Source: Orobanche coerulescens
Lineage: Eukaryota > Streptophyta > Magnoliopsida > Lamiales > Orobanchaceae
Assembly (NCBI GenBank): GCA_033398695.1
Contig: CM065802.1
Coordinates: 151,824,096-151,888,095 of the forward strand
Direction: 5' to 3'
Length of the DNA stretch: 64,000 nt
The position numbers and the translations under genes were made by a program. The first letter of the stretch is position 1, and every line of letters begins with the position of its first letter. Below are positions 24,937 to 37,080 of the stretch, in pieces. The notes beneath the pieces are model-generated. The model was not told where the DNA came from. It searched no databases and saw only the letters and a list, made by a program, of their open reading frames with translations.

Positions 24937-25014
24937 TAGCGCACGCTAAGCTTACCGCTAGCGACGCTAACGGACAACTTAGCGCACGCCACGTTATGCG
25001 TTTAACGTGCGCTA
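24937..25014. repeat. Second 12-mer cluster, about 650 bp downstream of TATA (C 5' LTR)
   Basis: Four motifs start at 24937, 24959, 24980 and 25003: TAGCGCACGCTA, TAGCGACGCTA, TAGCGCACGCCA and TAACGTGCGCTA, at 21-23 bp steps. This cluster lies in the transcribed part of the LTR. The right LTR has a more decayed counterpart at about 30904-30985. Confidence 0.85.
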
Positions 25015-25799
25015 AGTAGGCGCATGTGCAAGATTTTTGTGTTTTGATTATGAATTCGTGATGGTTTGACTTGGTTGGTTCCGACCGTGTTTATTCGAGG
25101 TTGTGTTGAACCGTTGAGTTCGATCGATAGTTTGTCGGTTGTTGATTGTTATCGGATATGTGTTATTTGATTTCTTTGATAGGTTGAGATTGTTGATCGG
25201 TGATTATAACCGGATATTGCGGTCGCGTTTCGAGTATGTCCATTGTATTGCTTTTGATCGGGCCGAGGAGCTCGTAGACAAAGGCAATGTGTTCGACAAC
25301 AACTTCGTGGTACCGTATCGAGGCAAGTTATTACTTGCTCGGTTATAATATTTAATGAATGGTTTTGATTTCATTTCGTTTATAATGCATATAGCGATGA
25401 TTATTATTGTGAACTCTGGGTATTCGGATCGCATATCGTTCTTTCGATTCTGGGAGATAAATCATAATGTATATGCTTATCTCAGTTATTGGTATGTTCG
25501 AGTATCAAGGTTACATTATGGTAAAGACGAGGATATGAGTATCTATAGTTCATTGTTCGTATGGATCGCCGAGCATTGAGGATAATCGTCGGTGATGATT
25601 GGACATCGAGATTTCTCCCGAAGGACTCGGGGCAAGTATCTTATATCGATTCAATTAGAGTTAGTGATTTGATCATGCGTATTATCATTCATGTTGTCGA
25701 ACATGAGGTCGTCTTAATTGATTTGTCATATTGTCGTTCATGTTGCCTTGTTCATGATGATGAACATATTGTTTTCATATGTGTATGCATATTATGTTG

Positions 25800-26110
25800 T
25801 TTATGTTGTGTTGATCCGATGGGATCGCGCGATCTATGCTGAGGGCGCTGGATCGGATGTCCACCTCGTGTTGGTCCGACGGGATCATCTTGGGATCTAT
25901 GCTGAGGGCGCTGGATCATTGGACGGGTTTTTCCACCTCGTGTTGGTCCGACGGGATCATCTTGGGATCTATCTTTGAGGCTGGATCGTTGGATTACCCA
26001 AGATTGTGTTATTGTTGTGCATATGTATATTGTTGGTTATCCACCTCGTGTTGATCTTGTAGGATCATCTTGGGATCTATCTTTGAGGCGCCTGGATCAT
26101 GGGATTTCCA
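25800..26110 (+). repeat. Tandem repeat of about 72 bp in C 5' LTR (four units)
   Basis: Units begin CCACCTCGTGTTG and contain GATCATCTTGGGATCTAT. The first unit is partial, and an insertion of about 35 bp lies inside the third. Confidence 0.85.
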
Positions 26111-27024
26111 TTGAGTATAAATAGTTGTTATTGTTTTTGAGCATATTGGCGTTGTCATATGAGTATGCATTTGTAGGTCTTGTGTTAGGACCACCGTCCG
26201 CATTGCATTGTTCGATATCGGATTAGTGATATGATTATCGTGGCACATCATATCTCGAGGTATGTTCCATATTTTCCTTGGTCTTGTCTTTGGTGGACAA
26301 TTGGTTATCGTCTTGGGATTTGATGATTTTATTCGATGGATCGTATTGGTGAAATGGTAGATTTCCGTATCGTGAGTTGGTTATGATAGTTTGAGGATCT
26401 TGAGTATTGTTTGAGGTACAATACAAATATTATGTTCGAGTTTAATGGTTATTCGATGAGAATTACTTGAGTAAGTAAAGTCATGGCGGTAAGATTACAT
26501 TGGTCGTATTCTTATTCTCATTGGTATGTATTCTTAATGTGATGTGACGGTTATCATTGTTGGATATTATGGCTGACCCCGTCGTGGGATTTCTTTTTAG
26601 GTTCTTGGAGTATCGAGCTTGTAGCGGTCGTGAAGAGATGAGCTTCTGAGGATCTTGGCTAGGACATGTTGTGTGCATTGAGTTTTTGATTGGTTCTCGT
26701 ATTCATTGCTAGAGTATCCTTATGGTTGGTCTTTTTCCATTGCGTGAGTATTTTGAAATGACCTTTTGGTATCCGGCAACCGAGGTTGCTTTGGAAGTCG
26801 TTTTCTAAACTTTTGAGTGTCATTTGTTTGGCCTCGCGATTTCAAATGAGTTTTTACGACGGTTTTTGATAAATGGATTTTATAAGTCTTTGTGAATTTT
26901 TAAAGATAGTACCGTCGTTGGCCTCTTGGGCATTTGTAAATGTTTGCGAAAATTTCTTTTAGCCTTGTGGGTTCCATCTCGGGGCCCACGCCGTAATATT
27001 TCCGGTTAAATGCAGGGTGTTACG

Positions 27025-29486
27025 AATATGGTATCGAGCTTAGGTTGAGAAAGCTAGGCATTTGGGTCGAGTTGGGTCGTGTTTTGTCGCGTCATTCGAG
27101 TTGTCGATTGACAAATATTAGAGCCGTGAGTTTTGTTGTTCACTCGGGCTTATGTGTTATGTGATTTACCAAAGATCGTCTCGGGCTTGTTATAACTTTT
27201 CCAAATGGTGTTAACGAGATTCTCTGGAATGAGATGTATTGTGTTCTTGAGTCGAACTGAGTTTGCCAACGTGTGTTTTGAAAATGTCCATGTCGAGTAT
27301 TTTCTAGAGCCGAGACATGTGCCAGTATCACGGGGAATCGTCGGCTTCACGATCTGTAAGTATTTGGATTTTTGAATTTCATTGAGATTTATTGCCGTTC
27401 TAAGTTGATACGTTTTGAGATTCAGTAGATATTATGCGTTACAGTATAAGGTGACAGAGTTGGGACAGGATTGATGATCTTGAGGAGTTATGATTTCGAG
27501 AATTAGTATGTTGGTTAGATTCTGGAACGAAATTATGTATTCGGGAGAAGGGCTATGGATTGTCGAGAAGAACATGTAGTCATGTTAGTTCATTTTGTGA
27601 TATATATGAACTGTTTTTGAGCATTTGAAAATGATACTTTTCAAAATGAATGTCTTACGGATGTTTTACGGAAAATGATTTTGGGCCGAGACCCAATCGA
27701 TTTTGAAATGGTTTTATAACTCAGGACTTGGGGTCCGAAAAGAGTTTTCTACTTTTTAAACTTTTTGTAATGCGGAACGAGTTACGGGCTAAGACCCTAA
27801 TGTTTCAAACGGCTTTTCTGTTTTCTTAAAACTCCCGAGACTTGTAAAACACTTTACCAATCGTTTACCTATGTTATTTCCGCCTTTCGAGGCTTTGGTT
27901 TACTTGTTCAAATTGAACCTCTCGGGAAGTCTTTCGCTGTGTGGATTTGTTTCAATATTTTGTCATATCATATTTAAGGTGATCCAGGATGGGTTAATGA
28001 CTGACGTTGCAAGTCATGTGTGGAAAAGGAGTTTAGTCGGAATTTATATATTGAGATTTTGGAACTCGATCGTGTGGTTTTCCGATGGAATATCAGTGGA
28101 TATTGGTGACGAACCGAATTGGTATACAGGAGTATGGATATAGTCGAGCATTTGCATACTTTTCATTTTAAAACTTCAAATCGTGTGGATTCGAAGGAAA
28201 TCATATCAAATACTTGGCACCATCGAGCCAAGTTAATTTTCGAAAATTGATTTTGTGGTCTTACCAAAATTTATGTTTTGAGTTTTCAAACTCTTGAAAG
28301 AATTTTCAAAATTTGTCTTTTGACAAGAATATACGATTTCAAAGCTGGTTTTGAAAATGTGATTGATGTACATACGCATTTAGTGCATAATGCTATTATG
28401 GTGAAGATATGAGTGTGACTCACGAATCGGATAGTACATCGGTATGGTACGATGAAAGAGGTTCGAACGTTAGTATGGTAGTTTGGTTATCCAGAGATGA
28501 TCGGTTGATTTATCGGATAAGAGAAAAAATACTGCGTGTAGCAGTTCGGGTACATCATGTAATTCGAACTATGGGTTTTATGAAACCGGGACATATGTGC
28601 TATGTGATTCCATTGGTACGGTAGTAGCGCAATTTTACCATAGTGATCTTTGAATGATTTCTTTGTAAGTGTAAATTTGGGGATGGTGACCCCATGTCGG
28701 TTGTTTTGGATATTGAGTGGTCGTTCCCACTCCTTGTATGAATTGGTATGTTCGCCGATTTGCGATTCGTTGTTAAATGCGAGGGGTATGCTCACCAGTC
28801 GGGTATGTTTATTGAGATACACTGTATGTGATTGGTGTGTCATTTTGAGAATGTTACCCTTTCGTATTTCTATTTCTGTGGTTCTGTGTTGATCGTGTTG
28901 GAGTTTACCGTGTGAAGGTATTCACGATTGTCGTTGATCGTTCGTTGGTAATATTGGAGTTTATCACGTTGATGATATTCTCGATTGGGTTTTGACCTCT
29001 GGTTGGTCATATTGGAATTTATCATGTCGATGATAAATTCGATTGATTGTTGATCATTGTTAGTAATCATCTGAGCGTTCGGATTTTGTGTTAATGTTTC
29101 GGGATTCGTGTCGTTGTTTTGGGCAATTGTTTTGTAGATGTGTTGTGTATTATTCGTCTTATCGGAATTAGGACTTGATTATGTAATCAGGCAGACAGGA
29201 TTTGATTCGGGCAGATTGTTTCATCCGAAGACGATATCTTTTTGTTGAGACTCAGAGAATTGTAATCGTAAGCGTATTGGGACTGTACAGTGAGATCGCT
29301 TGCTAGTATCTCCGGAGATCGTCGACCTGCGTATTTGGAAGTATGCTCTTTTGGATATTCGGTAATGATGATGATTGATCAGTGTCGTGATGGTTTTGGG
29401 ATATTTTGGGTTGGACAGCATGTTTGTTTGTTTTCTATGACGGATTGCAAGTTTCGAGGACGAAACTTATTTTAAGGGGTGTAGAA
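27025..29486 (+). other. Interior of element C, non-coding
   Basis: The primer-site-like TGGTATCGAGCTTAGG is at 27029-27044. The rest is low in long ORFs and has no gag, protease, reverse-transcriptase or integrase motif in six frames. Near the end, GAGGACGAAACTTATTTTAAGGGG matches the conserved 3' end of Tekay-type elements, split as a coding-end remnant plus the purine tract at about 29471-29486. Confidence 0.75.
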
Positions 29487-29744
29487 TGTAATATCCGGAA
29501 TTTCTACTCATTGTTTGATATTATTTTATCCGAAGTTATATTGTACAAAGATGAAATCATGCGGTAGGAATAAAATAAATGAAGGACTGAGATGTCAGTA
29601 TTGGTATAATTGTCGTATTTGGTCGACAATTGTATTTGAGGATAGAATGTGTTGAGTAATGTATATTTGATATGCCGTATGTTCGTATTTGATATGTCGA
29701 GATGTTGGACAAGGATAGCTGAAAATGGCTAAGTATAGCCTTAT

Positions 29745-30234
29745 TAGCGCACGCTGATATTCATGCATAGCGCACGCTATCGTGCGAGATTAGCGACGCT
29801 ACGTTCATAGGTTAGCGTACGCTAATGTAGTCCGATCGAAGGAATCTGCCTATGGACCCGGCGCTTTGGCGCACGCTCGTAAGTCAACGGTTGTTGTCAC
29901 TGAAGTATTAGCGCACGCTAAAGATTAGGCTTAGCGCACGCTAAATATATATCAGTCAACAAGGAATCTTATCCTTGTAAGATGCTGTCGGAATGTGGGG
30001 GCGAGAGGTAGGTGAACACTGTAGTAAGTCAACTTCGGATAGCGCACGCTAAGAGTAAGGACTTGCGTACGCTAGACATGATGTTTTACGTACGTTAATG
30101 CATGGGCATTACGTACGTAAGCTAGTTTATGAAGCAAGACAGTAGCCTCTGGGCTTCGATAGCGCACGCTAACAAAGTCAGTTAGCGCACGCTAAGGCTA
30201 GCGCACGCTAAACATAAGGGTTTAGCGCACGCTA
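29745..30234. repeat. 12-mer palindrome array, C 3' LTR
   Basis: Starts: 29745, 29768, 29791, 29813; 29867; 29909, 29932; 30040, 30063, 30086, 30109; 30160, 30183, 30199, 30223. Most steps are 22-24 bp. The series 30040-30109 holds TAGCGCACGCTA, TTGCGTACGCTA, TTACGTACGTTA and TTACGTACGTAA: the sequence drifts but the dyad and the 23-bp step are kept. Confidence 0.93.
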
Positions 30235-30245
30235 GTAAGGTATTC

Positions 30246-30253
30246 TATATAAA
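30246..30253 (+). promoter_or_regulatory. TATA box of C 3' LTR
   Basis: TATATAAA, exactly 23 bp after the last motif start at 30223. Confidence 0.75.
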
Positions 30254-31783
30254 GGGACAAACAGGTGTCATGAAGCATTTCGTCCATTTCTTTCCTTTCA
30301 CCCGATAGAGACAACCTTGGGAGAACATTTGGAGTTCCTAAACCGAGAGATGATGATCATTACCAAGATTAAGATGGAGAGCATGGATACAAGCATTGAT
30401 CTTCAAGTTATTCATGATTCTTGGAATGGAGTCTAGTGTTCTTATTCTTGGTCCATCCAATCCAGGTAATTTTCGTATCCTCTTGATGATAGTTCGTTTT
30501 CTTGGATGATTTCATGTAAGGAGCATGTTGGATAATCATATGATGATGTTATATGGGATTCAATGGAATTTTGATAAGAGTCTCGGATGTTAGTTAAGAT
30601 TCTTCATACTATAAGGATGTTGATTCGTTTAACCCGATCTAAGATGGATTTCTGAATCTTGTTAATTATATTGATCGATTTAGAGGAGTTAAATCATGAT
30701 ACGAGGTTGAATTCCGGATTGAATATGATATGATCCTTGTTATCGAGTCGGTTTGATTGTTGGTGTTATTATTGATATATGATCCTTGTGATAGTTATGG
30801 TGTCGTTTATCTTCAAGAGATATGGAGATTCATATCTCCCTTCATTCGGATTCGTAGTTGCAAGATGTTAGTCGATGCTTGGATTGCATGCCTCTGTACA
30901 GCATTAGCGCACGCTTAGGTTACGGGCTTGCGCACGCTAACGGGACAACTTAGCGGTCGATATGTTATGCGTTTAACGTGCGCTAAGTAAGCGACGATAG
31001 CGGTATTTTTGTGTTTTGATTATGTTTTAGTGATGGTTTGTCTTGGTTGGTTATTTCGACCGTGTTTATTCGAGGTTGTGTTGAACCGTTGAGTTCGATT
31101 GGATAGTTTGTCGGTTGTTGATTGTTATCGGATATGTGTTATTTGATTTCTTCGATAGGTTGAGATTGTTGATCGGTGATTATAACCGGATATTGCGGTC
31201 GCGTTGAGTATGTCCATTGTATTGCTTTTGATCGGGCCGAGGAGCTCGTAGACAAAGGCAATGTGTTCGACAATGACTTCGTGGTACGGTATCGAGGCAA
31301 GTTATTACTTGCTCGGTTATAATATTTAATGAATGGTTTCGATTTCATTTCCTTTATAATGCATATAGCGATGATTATTATTGTGAACTCGGGTATTCGG
31401 ATCGCATATCGTTCTTTCGATTAGGAGATAAATCATAATGTATATGCTTATCTCGCTTATTGGTATGTTCGAGTATCAAGGTTACATTATGGTAAAGACG
31501 AGGATATGAGTATCTATAGTTCATTGTTCGTATGGATCGCGAGCATTGAGGATAATCGTCGGTGATGATTGGACATCGAGATTTCTCCCGAAGGACTCGG
31601 GGCAAGTATCTTATATCGATTCAATTAGAGTTAGTGATTTGATCATGCGTATTATCATTCATGTTGTCGAACATGAGGTCGTCTTAATTGATTTGTCATA
31701 TTGTCGTTCATGTTGCGTTGTTCATGATGATGAACATATTGTTTTGCATATGTGTATGCATATTGTGTTGTTTATGTTGTGTT

Positions 31784-32140
31784 GATCCGATGGGATCGCG
31801 CGATCTATGCTGAGGGCGCTGGATCGGATGTCCACCTCGTGTTGGTCCGACGGATCATCTTGGGATCTATCTTGAGGCCGGATCATTGGACGGGTTTTTC
31901 CACCTCGTGTTGGTCCGACGGATCATCTTGGGATCTATCTTGAGGCGCCGGATCATTGGACGGGTTTTTCCACCTCGTGTTGGTCCGGGATCATCTTGGG
32001 ATCTATCTTTGAAGCTGGATCGTTGGATTACCCAGATTGTGTTATTGTTGTGCATATGTATATTGTTGGTTATCCACCTCGTGTTGATCTTGTAGGATCA
32101 TCTTGGGATCTATGCTGAGGGCGCTGGATCATGGGATTTC
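31784..32140 (+). repeat. Tandem repeat of about 72 bp in C 3' LTR (five units)
   Basis: The same unit as at 25800-26110, with one additional copy (CCACCTCGTGTTGGTCC appears three times here and twice in the left LTR). Confidence 0.85.
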
Positions 32141-33059
32141 CATTGAGTATAAATAGTTGTTATTGTTTTTGAGCATATTGACGTTGTCATATGAGTATGC
32201 ATTTGTAGGTCTTGTGTTAGGATCCTGTCCGCATTGCATTGTTCTGATATCGGATTAGGTGATATGATTATCGTGGCACATCATATCTCGAGGTATGTTC
32301 CATATTTTCCTTGGTCTTGTCTTTGGTGGACAATTGGTTATCGTCTTGGGATTTGATGATTTTATTCGATGGATCGTATTGGTCAGAAATGGTAGATTTC
32401 CGTATCGTGAGTTGGTTATGATAGTTTGAGGATCTTGAGTATTGTTTGAGGTACAATACAAATATTATGTTCGAGTTTAATGGTTATTCTGATGAGAATT
32501 ACTTGAGTAAGTAAAGTCATGGCGGTAAGATTACATTGGTCGTATTCTTATTCTCATTGGTATGTATTCTTAATGTGATGTGACGGTTATCATTGTTGGA
32601 TATTATGGTGACCGTCGTGGGATTTCTTTTTAGGTTCTTGGAGTATCGAGCTTGTAGCGGTCGTGAAGAGATGAGCTTCCCTGAGGATCTTGGCTAGGAC
32701 ATGTTGTGTGCATTGAGTTTTTGATTGGTTCTCGTATTCCGCTAGAGTATCCTTATGGTTGGTCTTTTCCGCCGCGTGAGTATTTTGAAATGACCTTTTG
32801 GTATCCGGTAACCGAGGTTGCTTTGGAAGTCGTTTTCTAAACTTTTGAGTGTCACTGTTTGGCCTCGCGATTTCAAATGAGTTTTTACGACGGTTTTTGA
32901 TAAATGGATTTTATAAGTCTTTGTGAATTTTTAAAGATGGTACCGTCGTTGGCCTCTTGGGCATTTGTAAATGTTTGCGAAAATTTCTTTTAGCCTTGTG
33001 GGTTCCATCTCGGAGCCCACGGCGCTGTAATATTTCCGGTTAAATCTCGGGGTGTTACA

Positions 33060-33676
33060 CAGCGGGTCACGTCCGGGCTCAGCGGCGCTCGGGCGGGTTA
33101 GGTCCGGCTCAAAGGGTCAGTTTGGTCGGGCCAGTCCGGTGGGTCGGGTCTGGTCCTGGTCGAGTTCGGGCTCCATTCAATTTCAAATGATTGAGAAGGA
33201 TTTTGGTTTATAAACCAGAAAAAACACTACTGTTTTTTCGATGTGGGATAGAGTAAAAAATTTACCGACGCCGTAATGGCGTCGGTAATGGCGTAAACGG
33301 CGTCGGTAAATTAAAAGAAATAAACAAAAATAAAAAAAAAATTTACCAACGCCAAAATGGCGTCGGTAATGGCGTCGGTAAAGGCGTCGGTAAATGGCGT
33401 CGGTAAACGGCGTCGTTATTTGTGAAAAAAGAAAAAAAGATAATAATAAAATTTTACCAACGCCAAAATGGCGTCGGTAAATGGCGTCGGTAAATGGCGT
33501 CGGTAATTGTGAAAAAAAAGAAAAAAAAATAAGTTTGCGAACCGGTCGTCAGCAATGGCGTCGGTAAATCAATTAAATAATGGGCGTCGGTAATGGCGTC
33601 GGTAAATTATAAGTTTAACAACGGCAGGTACGGGCGTCGGTAAATGGCGTCGGTAAAAACTGTTTTTTTTGTAATG
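33060..33676. repeat. CACTA-1 right part with dense subterminal repeats
   Basis: First a GC-rich GGGTC/GGCTC stretch, then from about 33265 more than a dozen GGCGTCGGTAA words in mixed orientation with A-rich spacers, ending at the right inverted repeat. No ORF. Confidence 0.88.
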
Positions 33677-33679
33677 TAT

Positions 33680-33870
33680 ATTCATATAAAATATACATGT
33701 ATTCTATATTCTCTGGTGCGTTGTACTTGAAACTTCTCATCGGAGTAATTGATGATATAATGTGGTTCGGTACTACAATTATATTATTTAATTTATTAAG
33801 TTTTGTTCGCCTGTTGGGTCCCAGTTGGGGGTCCACGGCACTGTAATATCCGCCTAGTTGGGGTGTTACA
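33680..33870 (+). repeat. Element B 3' LTR, last segment
   Basis: Resumes the LTR after CACTA-1 and ends GGGTGTTACA, followed by the TCAGC duplication. Confidence 0.9.
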
Positions 33871-34504
33871 TCAGCCCGTCCCAGAGTGGATCTATACCAT
33901 CATACAATTCATATACCGTACTTTCAAAGTCGAGAACGTACATTCATAAATATATACTTGCCTTTGAGACATCACGAATCGGGAGGAAAAGTACACAAGT
34001 TCGACATGTCCGAGAATGCACTTCCGGCACCTAAACGATTCGTAAGGAATACGATAATTAAAAATATATACTCAAATAACACGGAGAAACTCCCGAAACC
34101 CGCCTATGATTCACAAAACTCCATGCATAATCACTTAGAGGTTGGAAATCATCCAAACCCTCTCAAATCCGAACAAAGTACAAAAACATCCATATAACCG
34201 TAGGGGAAACATGGGTACGGGGTAGGTACATCATAATCTCAAAGAGTTCAAGCTTCGAAACGGATAAATCGGACAAATCTAAGAAAAACCCCAAAAATTC
34301 CCCAAACAAAGGTATTAAGGAATTTACCTTGATTTGGAAAGTAGAAATGGATTGGATGTTGTATAATCTTTGTTATCCCACCAAACGTGATGTTAGATGA
34401 TAAATAGTCGCCTCCAAATCGCCTCAGAATCACCCCTCTCGTGCTCTCTCGTCGAAAATGAAGAAATGAAAGTAAAAATGACGAAGAGCAGGGCTGTCCG
34501 TCCG

Positions 34505-34510
34505 TAAATA
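34505..34510 (-). promoter_or_regulatory. TATA-like box of D left LTR
   Basis: The minus strand reads TATTTA, 23 bp beyond the start of the nearest motif (34533 on the minus strand). The right LTR has TATTTAA at 39683-39689 in the same place. Confidence 0.55.
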
Positions 34511-34521
34511 CTGCGTTCAAT

Positions 34522-34807
34522 TAGCGCGCGCTACACCTCAGAGTTAGCGTGCGCTAATGGGGTTACCCATTAGTCCAGTGGCTACTGACCTGCGATGGTA
34601 GCGTGCACTACCTCATCCTTAGCATGCACTATGCAACACCGATAGCGTGCGTTAGCTCACGCCTAGCGTGCGCTAACTGCTTGTTCCGAGAACAAAATCC
34701 AGCTTCTGTCTCTGCCAAACTCAACACTTTAGCACGCGCTACAGGCGACTCTAGTGCGCACTACTCGACACGAATAGCATACGTTAGCACACGCCTAGCA
34801 TGCGCTA
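34522..34807. repeat. 12-mer palindrome array, D left LTR
   Basis: Members TAGCGCGCGCTA, TAGCGTGCGCTA and others start at 34522, 34545; 34599, 34620, 34643, 34664; 34730, 34752, 34775, 34796, with steps of 21-23 bp inside groups. An AGTCCAGT...ACTG inverted repeat at about 34572-34588 sits between groups, as in B. Confidence 0.92.
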
Positions 34808-34894
34808 ATTAGTTGACTCAGAAATATCACTGCAAGGTCCGATCAAAACGAATAAATGCCACAGTCAAAATTCATGAAAAATACAGGTATTACA

Positions 34895-34912
34895 TTCTCC
34901 CCCTCTAAAAAG
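34895..34912 (-). other. Element D polypurine tract
   Basis: The minus strand is CTTTTTAGAGGGGGAGAA directly before the 3' LTR. Confidence 0.8.
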
Positions 34913-35395
34913 AAGTTTCGTCCCGAAACTTAAGAACAAAAAGTTCGGGGTATTCCGATCTCATTTTCTCTTCCGTCTCCCAAGTCGCTTCCTCGACTCC
35001 ATGTATCAATCATTGCACTTTAACCAATGGAATGGTTTTGTGCCGAGGCTGTTTCTCACGACATTCCCGGATCTTCACGGGTCTCTCTGATCAATCTCAC
35101 TATAGTCGATAATATGACTTTGATCCGGCACATACTTTCTCAACTGAGAAACATGAAAAACGTTATGGACATGACTCAAAGCTGGAGGCAAGGCCAAGCG
35201 ATAAGCTAAATCTCCAACCATATCCAAAATTTCAAACGGTCCGATATACCGCGGAGTAAGTTTCCCCCTTTTTCCGAAGTGAAAAACTCATTTGGTCAGC
35301 GATACCTTGAGTAGAACATGGTCTCCAAAATCGAATTCCAATGATAGACGACGAGTATCAGCATAAGATTTGATATGTTGAAGGGCATTCTCAAA
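34913..35395 (-). pseudogene. Element D pol 3' end: integrase C-terminus and chromodomain
   Basis: On the minus strand, an integrase tail with [19 protein letters not shown] and [19 protein letters not shown] is followed by a chromodomain (EKQPRHKTIPLVKVQ, then HGVEEATWETEEKM and YPELF). A stop replaces the Trp expected after KVQ, and there is at least one frame break. It ends abruptly near 35395, where the foreign LTR begins. Closely related to B's protein end. Confidence 0.85.
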
Positions 35396-37061
35396 TTACG
35401 AAATGAACTCAACTACAACCGTCTGTACTGTATTCAGACAATACCAAAGATAACTCACATCTCTGTCTTCACCAAACACATTTAAATCATATACATTATG
35501 ATTTAATCGAAACCAAAGCATAGTATACAAACTATCATCCCGATAATTTACATTTATAATATCATTGCTATAAGAATTATAAATGAAATGAAATCAAAAT
35601 CATTTATTAACCATTATGAACTGAACAAGTATAGACTTGCCTCAATACCGATACAACGAAACTATTACCAATTCAGTTGCCTTCGTCTTCGAGTTCCTCA
35701 GCCCTGACCAAAGCAATCTACGAACTCTTCAACCTCAATCGCAACACAACAGTCATAATCCATGATCAAACATCACAACTTAATGTAAAAAAAAGATCAA
35801 TAAACAATAAGTTCGATAACGATCAATATCAATATAACCAATCCACAAACCCAACGGTTCCATAATATCTCGATTAAACGCAGTCTGAACAATCAACTCA
35901 AACACTTACGAATCCATGTCCACAATACGAGCTAAAATCCGATAATCATATCAACAACTAATTAAAACCAATAATAAGGGTCTAAATGTTATCGATTCCA
36001 AATTCAATCTTAAATACGAATTAACAAGGTTCCCCCTTGAAAATTCATAGTTAAAATTTACCGATGATCATCATCAATTCGAACCATCCAATTAGTTCAA
36101 CATTATAGATAATCATATTCATCAAGCAATTCAATCATTCGAATTGAAGACTTGTTCAATACGTATGGACTTCCAAACTCAGAGATGAATAATAATCTCA
36201 TCAAACTCGTAATCATATTTGTATTCCTATACGAATATTATATCAAAACACATAACTTAGCTCTAGACATGAATATTCCATATTCATATCCAAAACACCC
36301 ACACTTCTTATAAATGTTCATCATCTCATATAATTCAAGAGTCTCTCAAGAACATGAATTAATCCGAAATCACGTCCATAATTGACCAAACGACATAATC
36401 CGATGTGTTCTAACATCTAAGCCATCATCTAACTCATAATCTAAGGCATATATCATCATAACATTAAGAATCGCAACAGTACTACCAAGAACACTATGAT
36501 TCCCTAACCATGCTCATGACAACATAACATAATCCAACATATAAGTCATCATGTCATCATCTTCCTTAACAAACTTCCCGTGGAATACCAAGAATCATCA
36601 TAACGCCTCCATAAACTATTATCATACGAACTAATCATCATCAACAATGTTAAAATCCGAAATGAAGGGAGATATTAACCAACATATCTCTTGAAGATAA
36701 ACAACACCATTAAAAACCACATGAATCATATCAACATCTGCAACTCAGCAATAATATCAACATAACTCGGTAATCCATCCCATTATCATACTTATCAACT
36801 CATATACATGACGATTATCAACTCAAGAACATCATATACAATCCAAGACGAAATCCCAAAGCGAAGAGTAATTACCTCCTCAAAGAAATTGATTGAATCC
36901 CAAGGTTGAATCCGTTCTCAATCACTTCCAAGCTCTAATATTGTTAAGGACGATCAACCCCACAATACTCAAGTGTCTGGATACTCAAAATATCATCCAA
37001 GAACACTCTCTATTGGATGAGAGGAAGAGATGGACGAAAATAAAAATAATTCCCAACTGTA

Positions 37062-37069
37062 CATATATA
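37062..37069 (-). promoter_or_regulatory. TATA box of LTR E
   Basis: The minus strand reads TATATATG, 23 bp beyond the start of the nearest motif (37092 on the minus strand). Confidence 0.6.
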
Positions 37070-37080
37070 CTACACATTAT

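Larger units (their letters stand above)
23524..27024 (+). repeat. Element C 5' LTR
   Basis: About 3.5 kb. It holds the 12-mer array, a TATA box, a second small motif cluster, and a tandem repeat of about 72 bp. It differs from the right copy by many 1-4 base indels. Confidence 0.85.
23524..33059 (+). mobile_element. Element C: long-LTR, non-coding Gypsy derivative nested in CACTA-1
   Basis: Two LTRs of about 3.5 kb (23524-27024 and 29487-33059) start TGTAATATCCGG (TGCAATATCCGG in the left copy) and end GTGTTAC. A primer site follows the left LTR and a purine tract precedes the right one. The 2.46 kb interior has no domain of gag or pol. The flanks CAGGC (23519-23523) and CAGCG (33060-33064) are only a partial target duplication, so damage or a base-calling error there is possible. 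The size plan resembles large retrotransposon derivatives that depend on partner elements. Confidence 0.82.
29487..33059 (+). repeat. Element C 3' LTR
   Basis: Aligns with 23524-27024 and ends GGGGTGTTACA. It has one more 72-bp repeat unit than the left LTR. Confidence 0.87.
23298..33676. mobile_element. CACTA-1: short non-autonomous CACTA transposon, split by element C
   Basis: The left end CACTACAAAAAAAACAG and the right end, reading CATTACAAAAAAAACAG in reverse complement, form terminal inverted repeats of about 31 bp with one mismatch. The 3-bp target duplication TAT is at 23295-23297 and 33677-33679. Without element C it is only about 840 bp (23298-23523 plus 33060-33676). Both ends are packed with ACCGACGCC and its complement GGCGTCGGT, the subterminal repeats that bind transposase-related protein in CACTA elements. 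No transposase is present. Confidence 0.9.
13417..33870 (+). mobile_element. Element B: Tekay-like chromodomain Ty3/Gypsy, complete ends, nested in D
   Basis: Left LTR 13417-15857, interior 15858-21061, right LTR 21062-23297 plus 33680-33870 (split by CACTA-1). Ends are TGTAATACCC and TGTTACA (TGTTATA in the left copy). The target duplication TCAGC is at 13412-13416 and 33871-33875. Order: LTR, tRNA-Met-type primer site, gag, protease, reverse transcriptase, RNase H, integrase, chromodomain, purine tract, LTR. All coding parts are disabled by stops and at least one frameshift. Confidence 0.92.
33876..34894 (-). repeat. Element D 3' LTR, second segment
   Basis: Matches 39060-39906 plus 45617-45782. 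Ends CAGGTATTACA. Confidence 0.87.

Noticed and set aside
27871..28143. 90-codon + strand ORF as a coding gene inside element C
   Set aside because: No domain or homology pattern, and neighbouring frames look the same; the interior appears non-coding.
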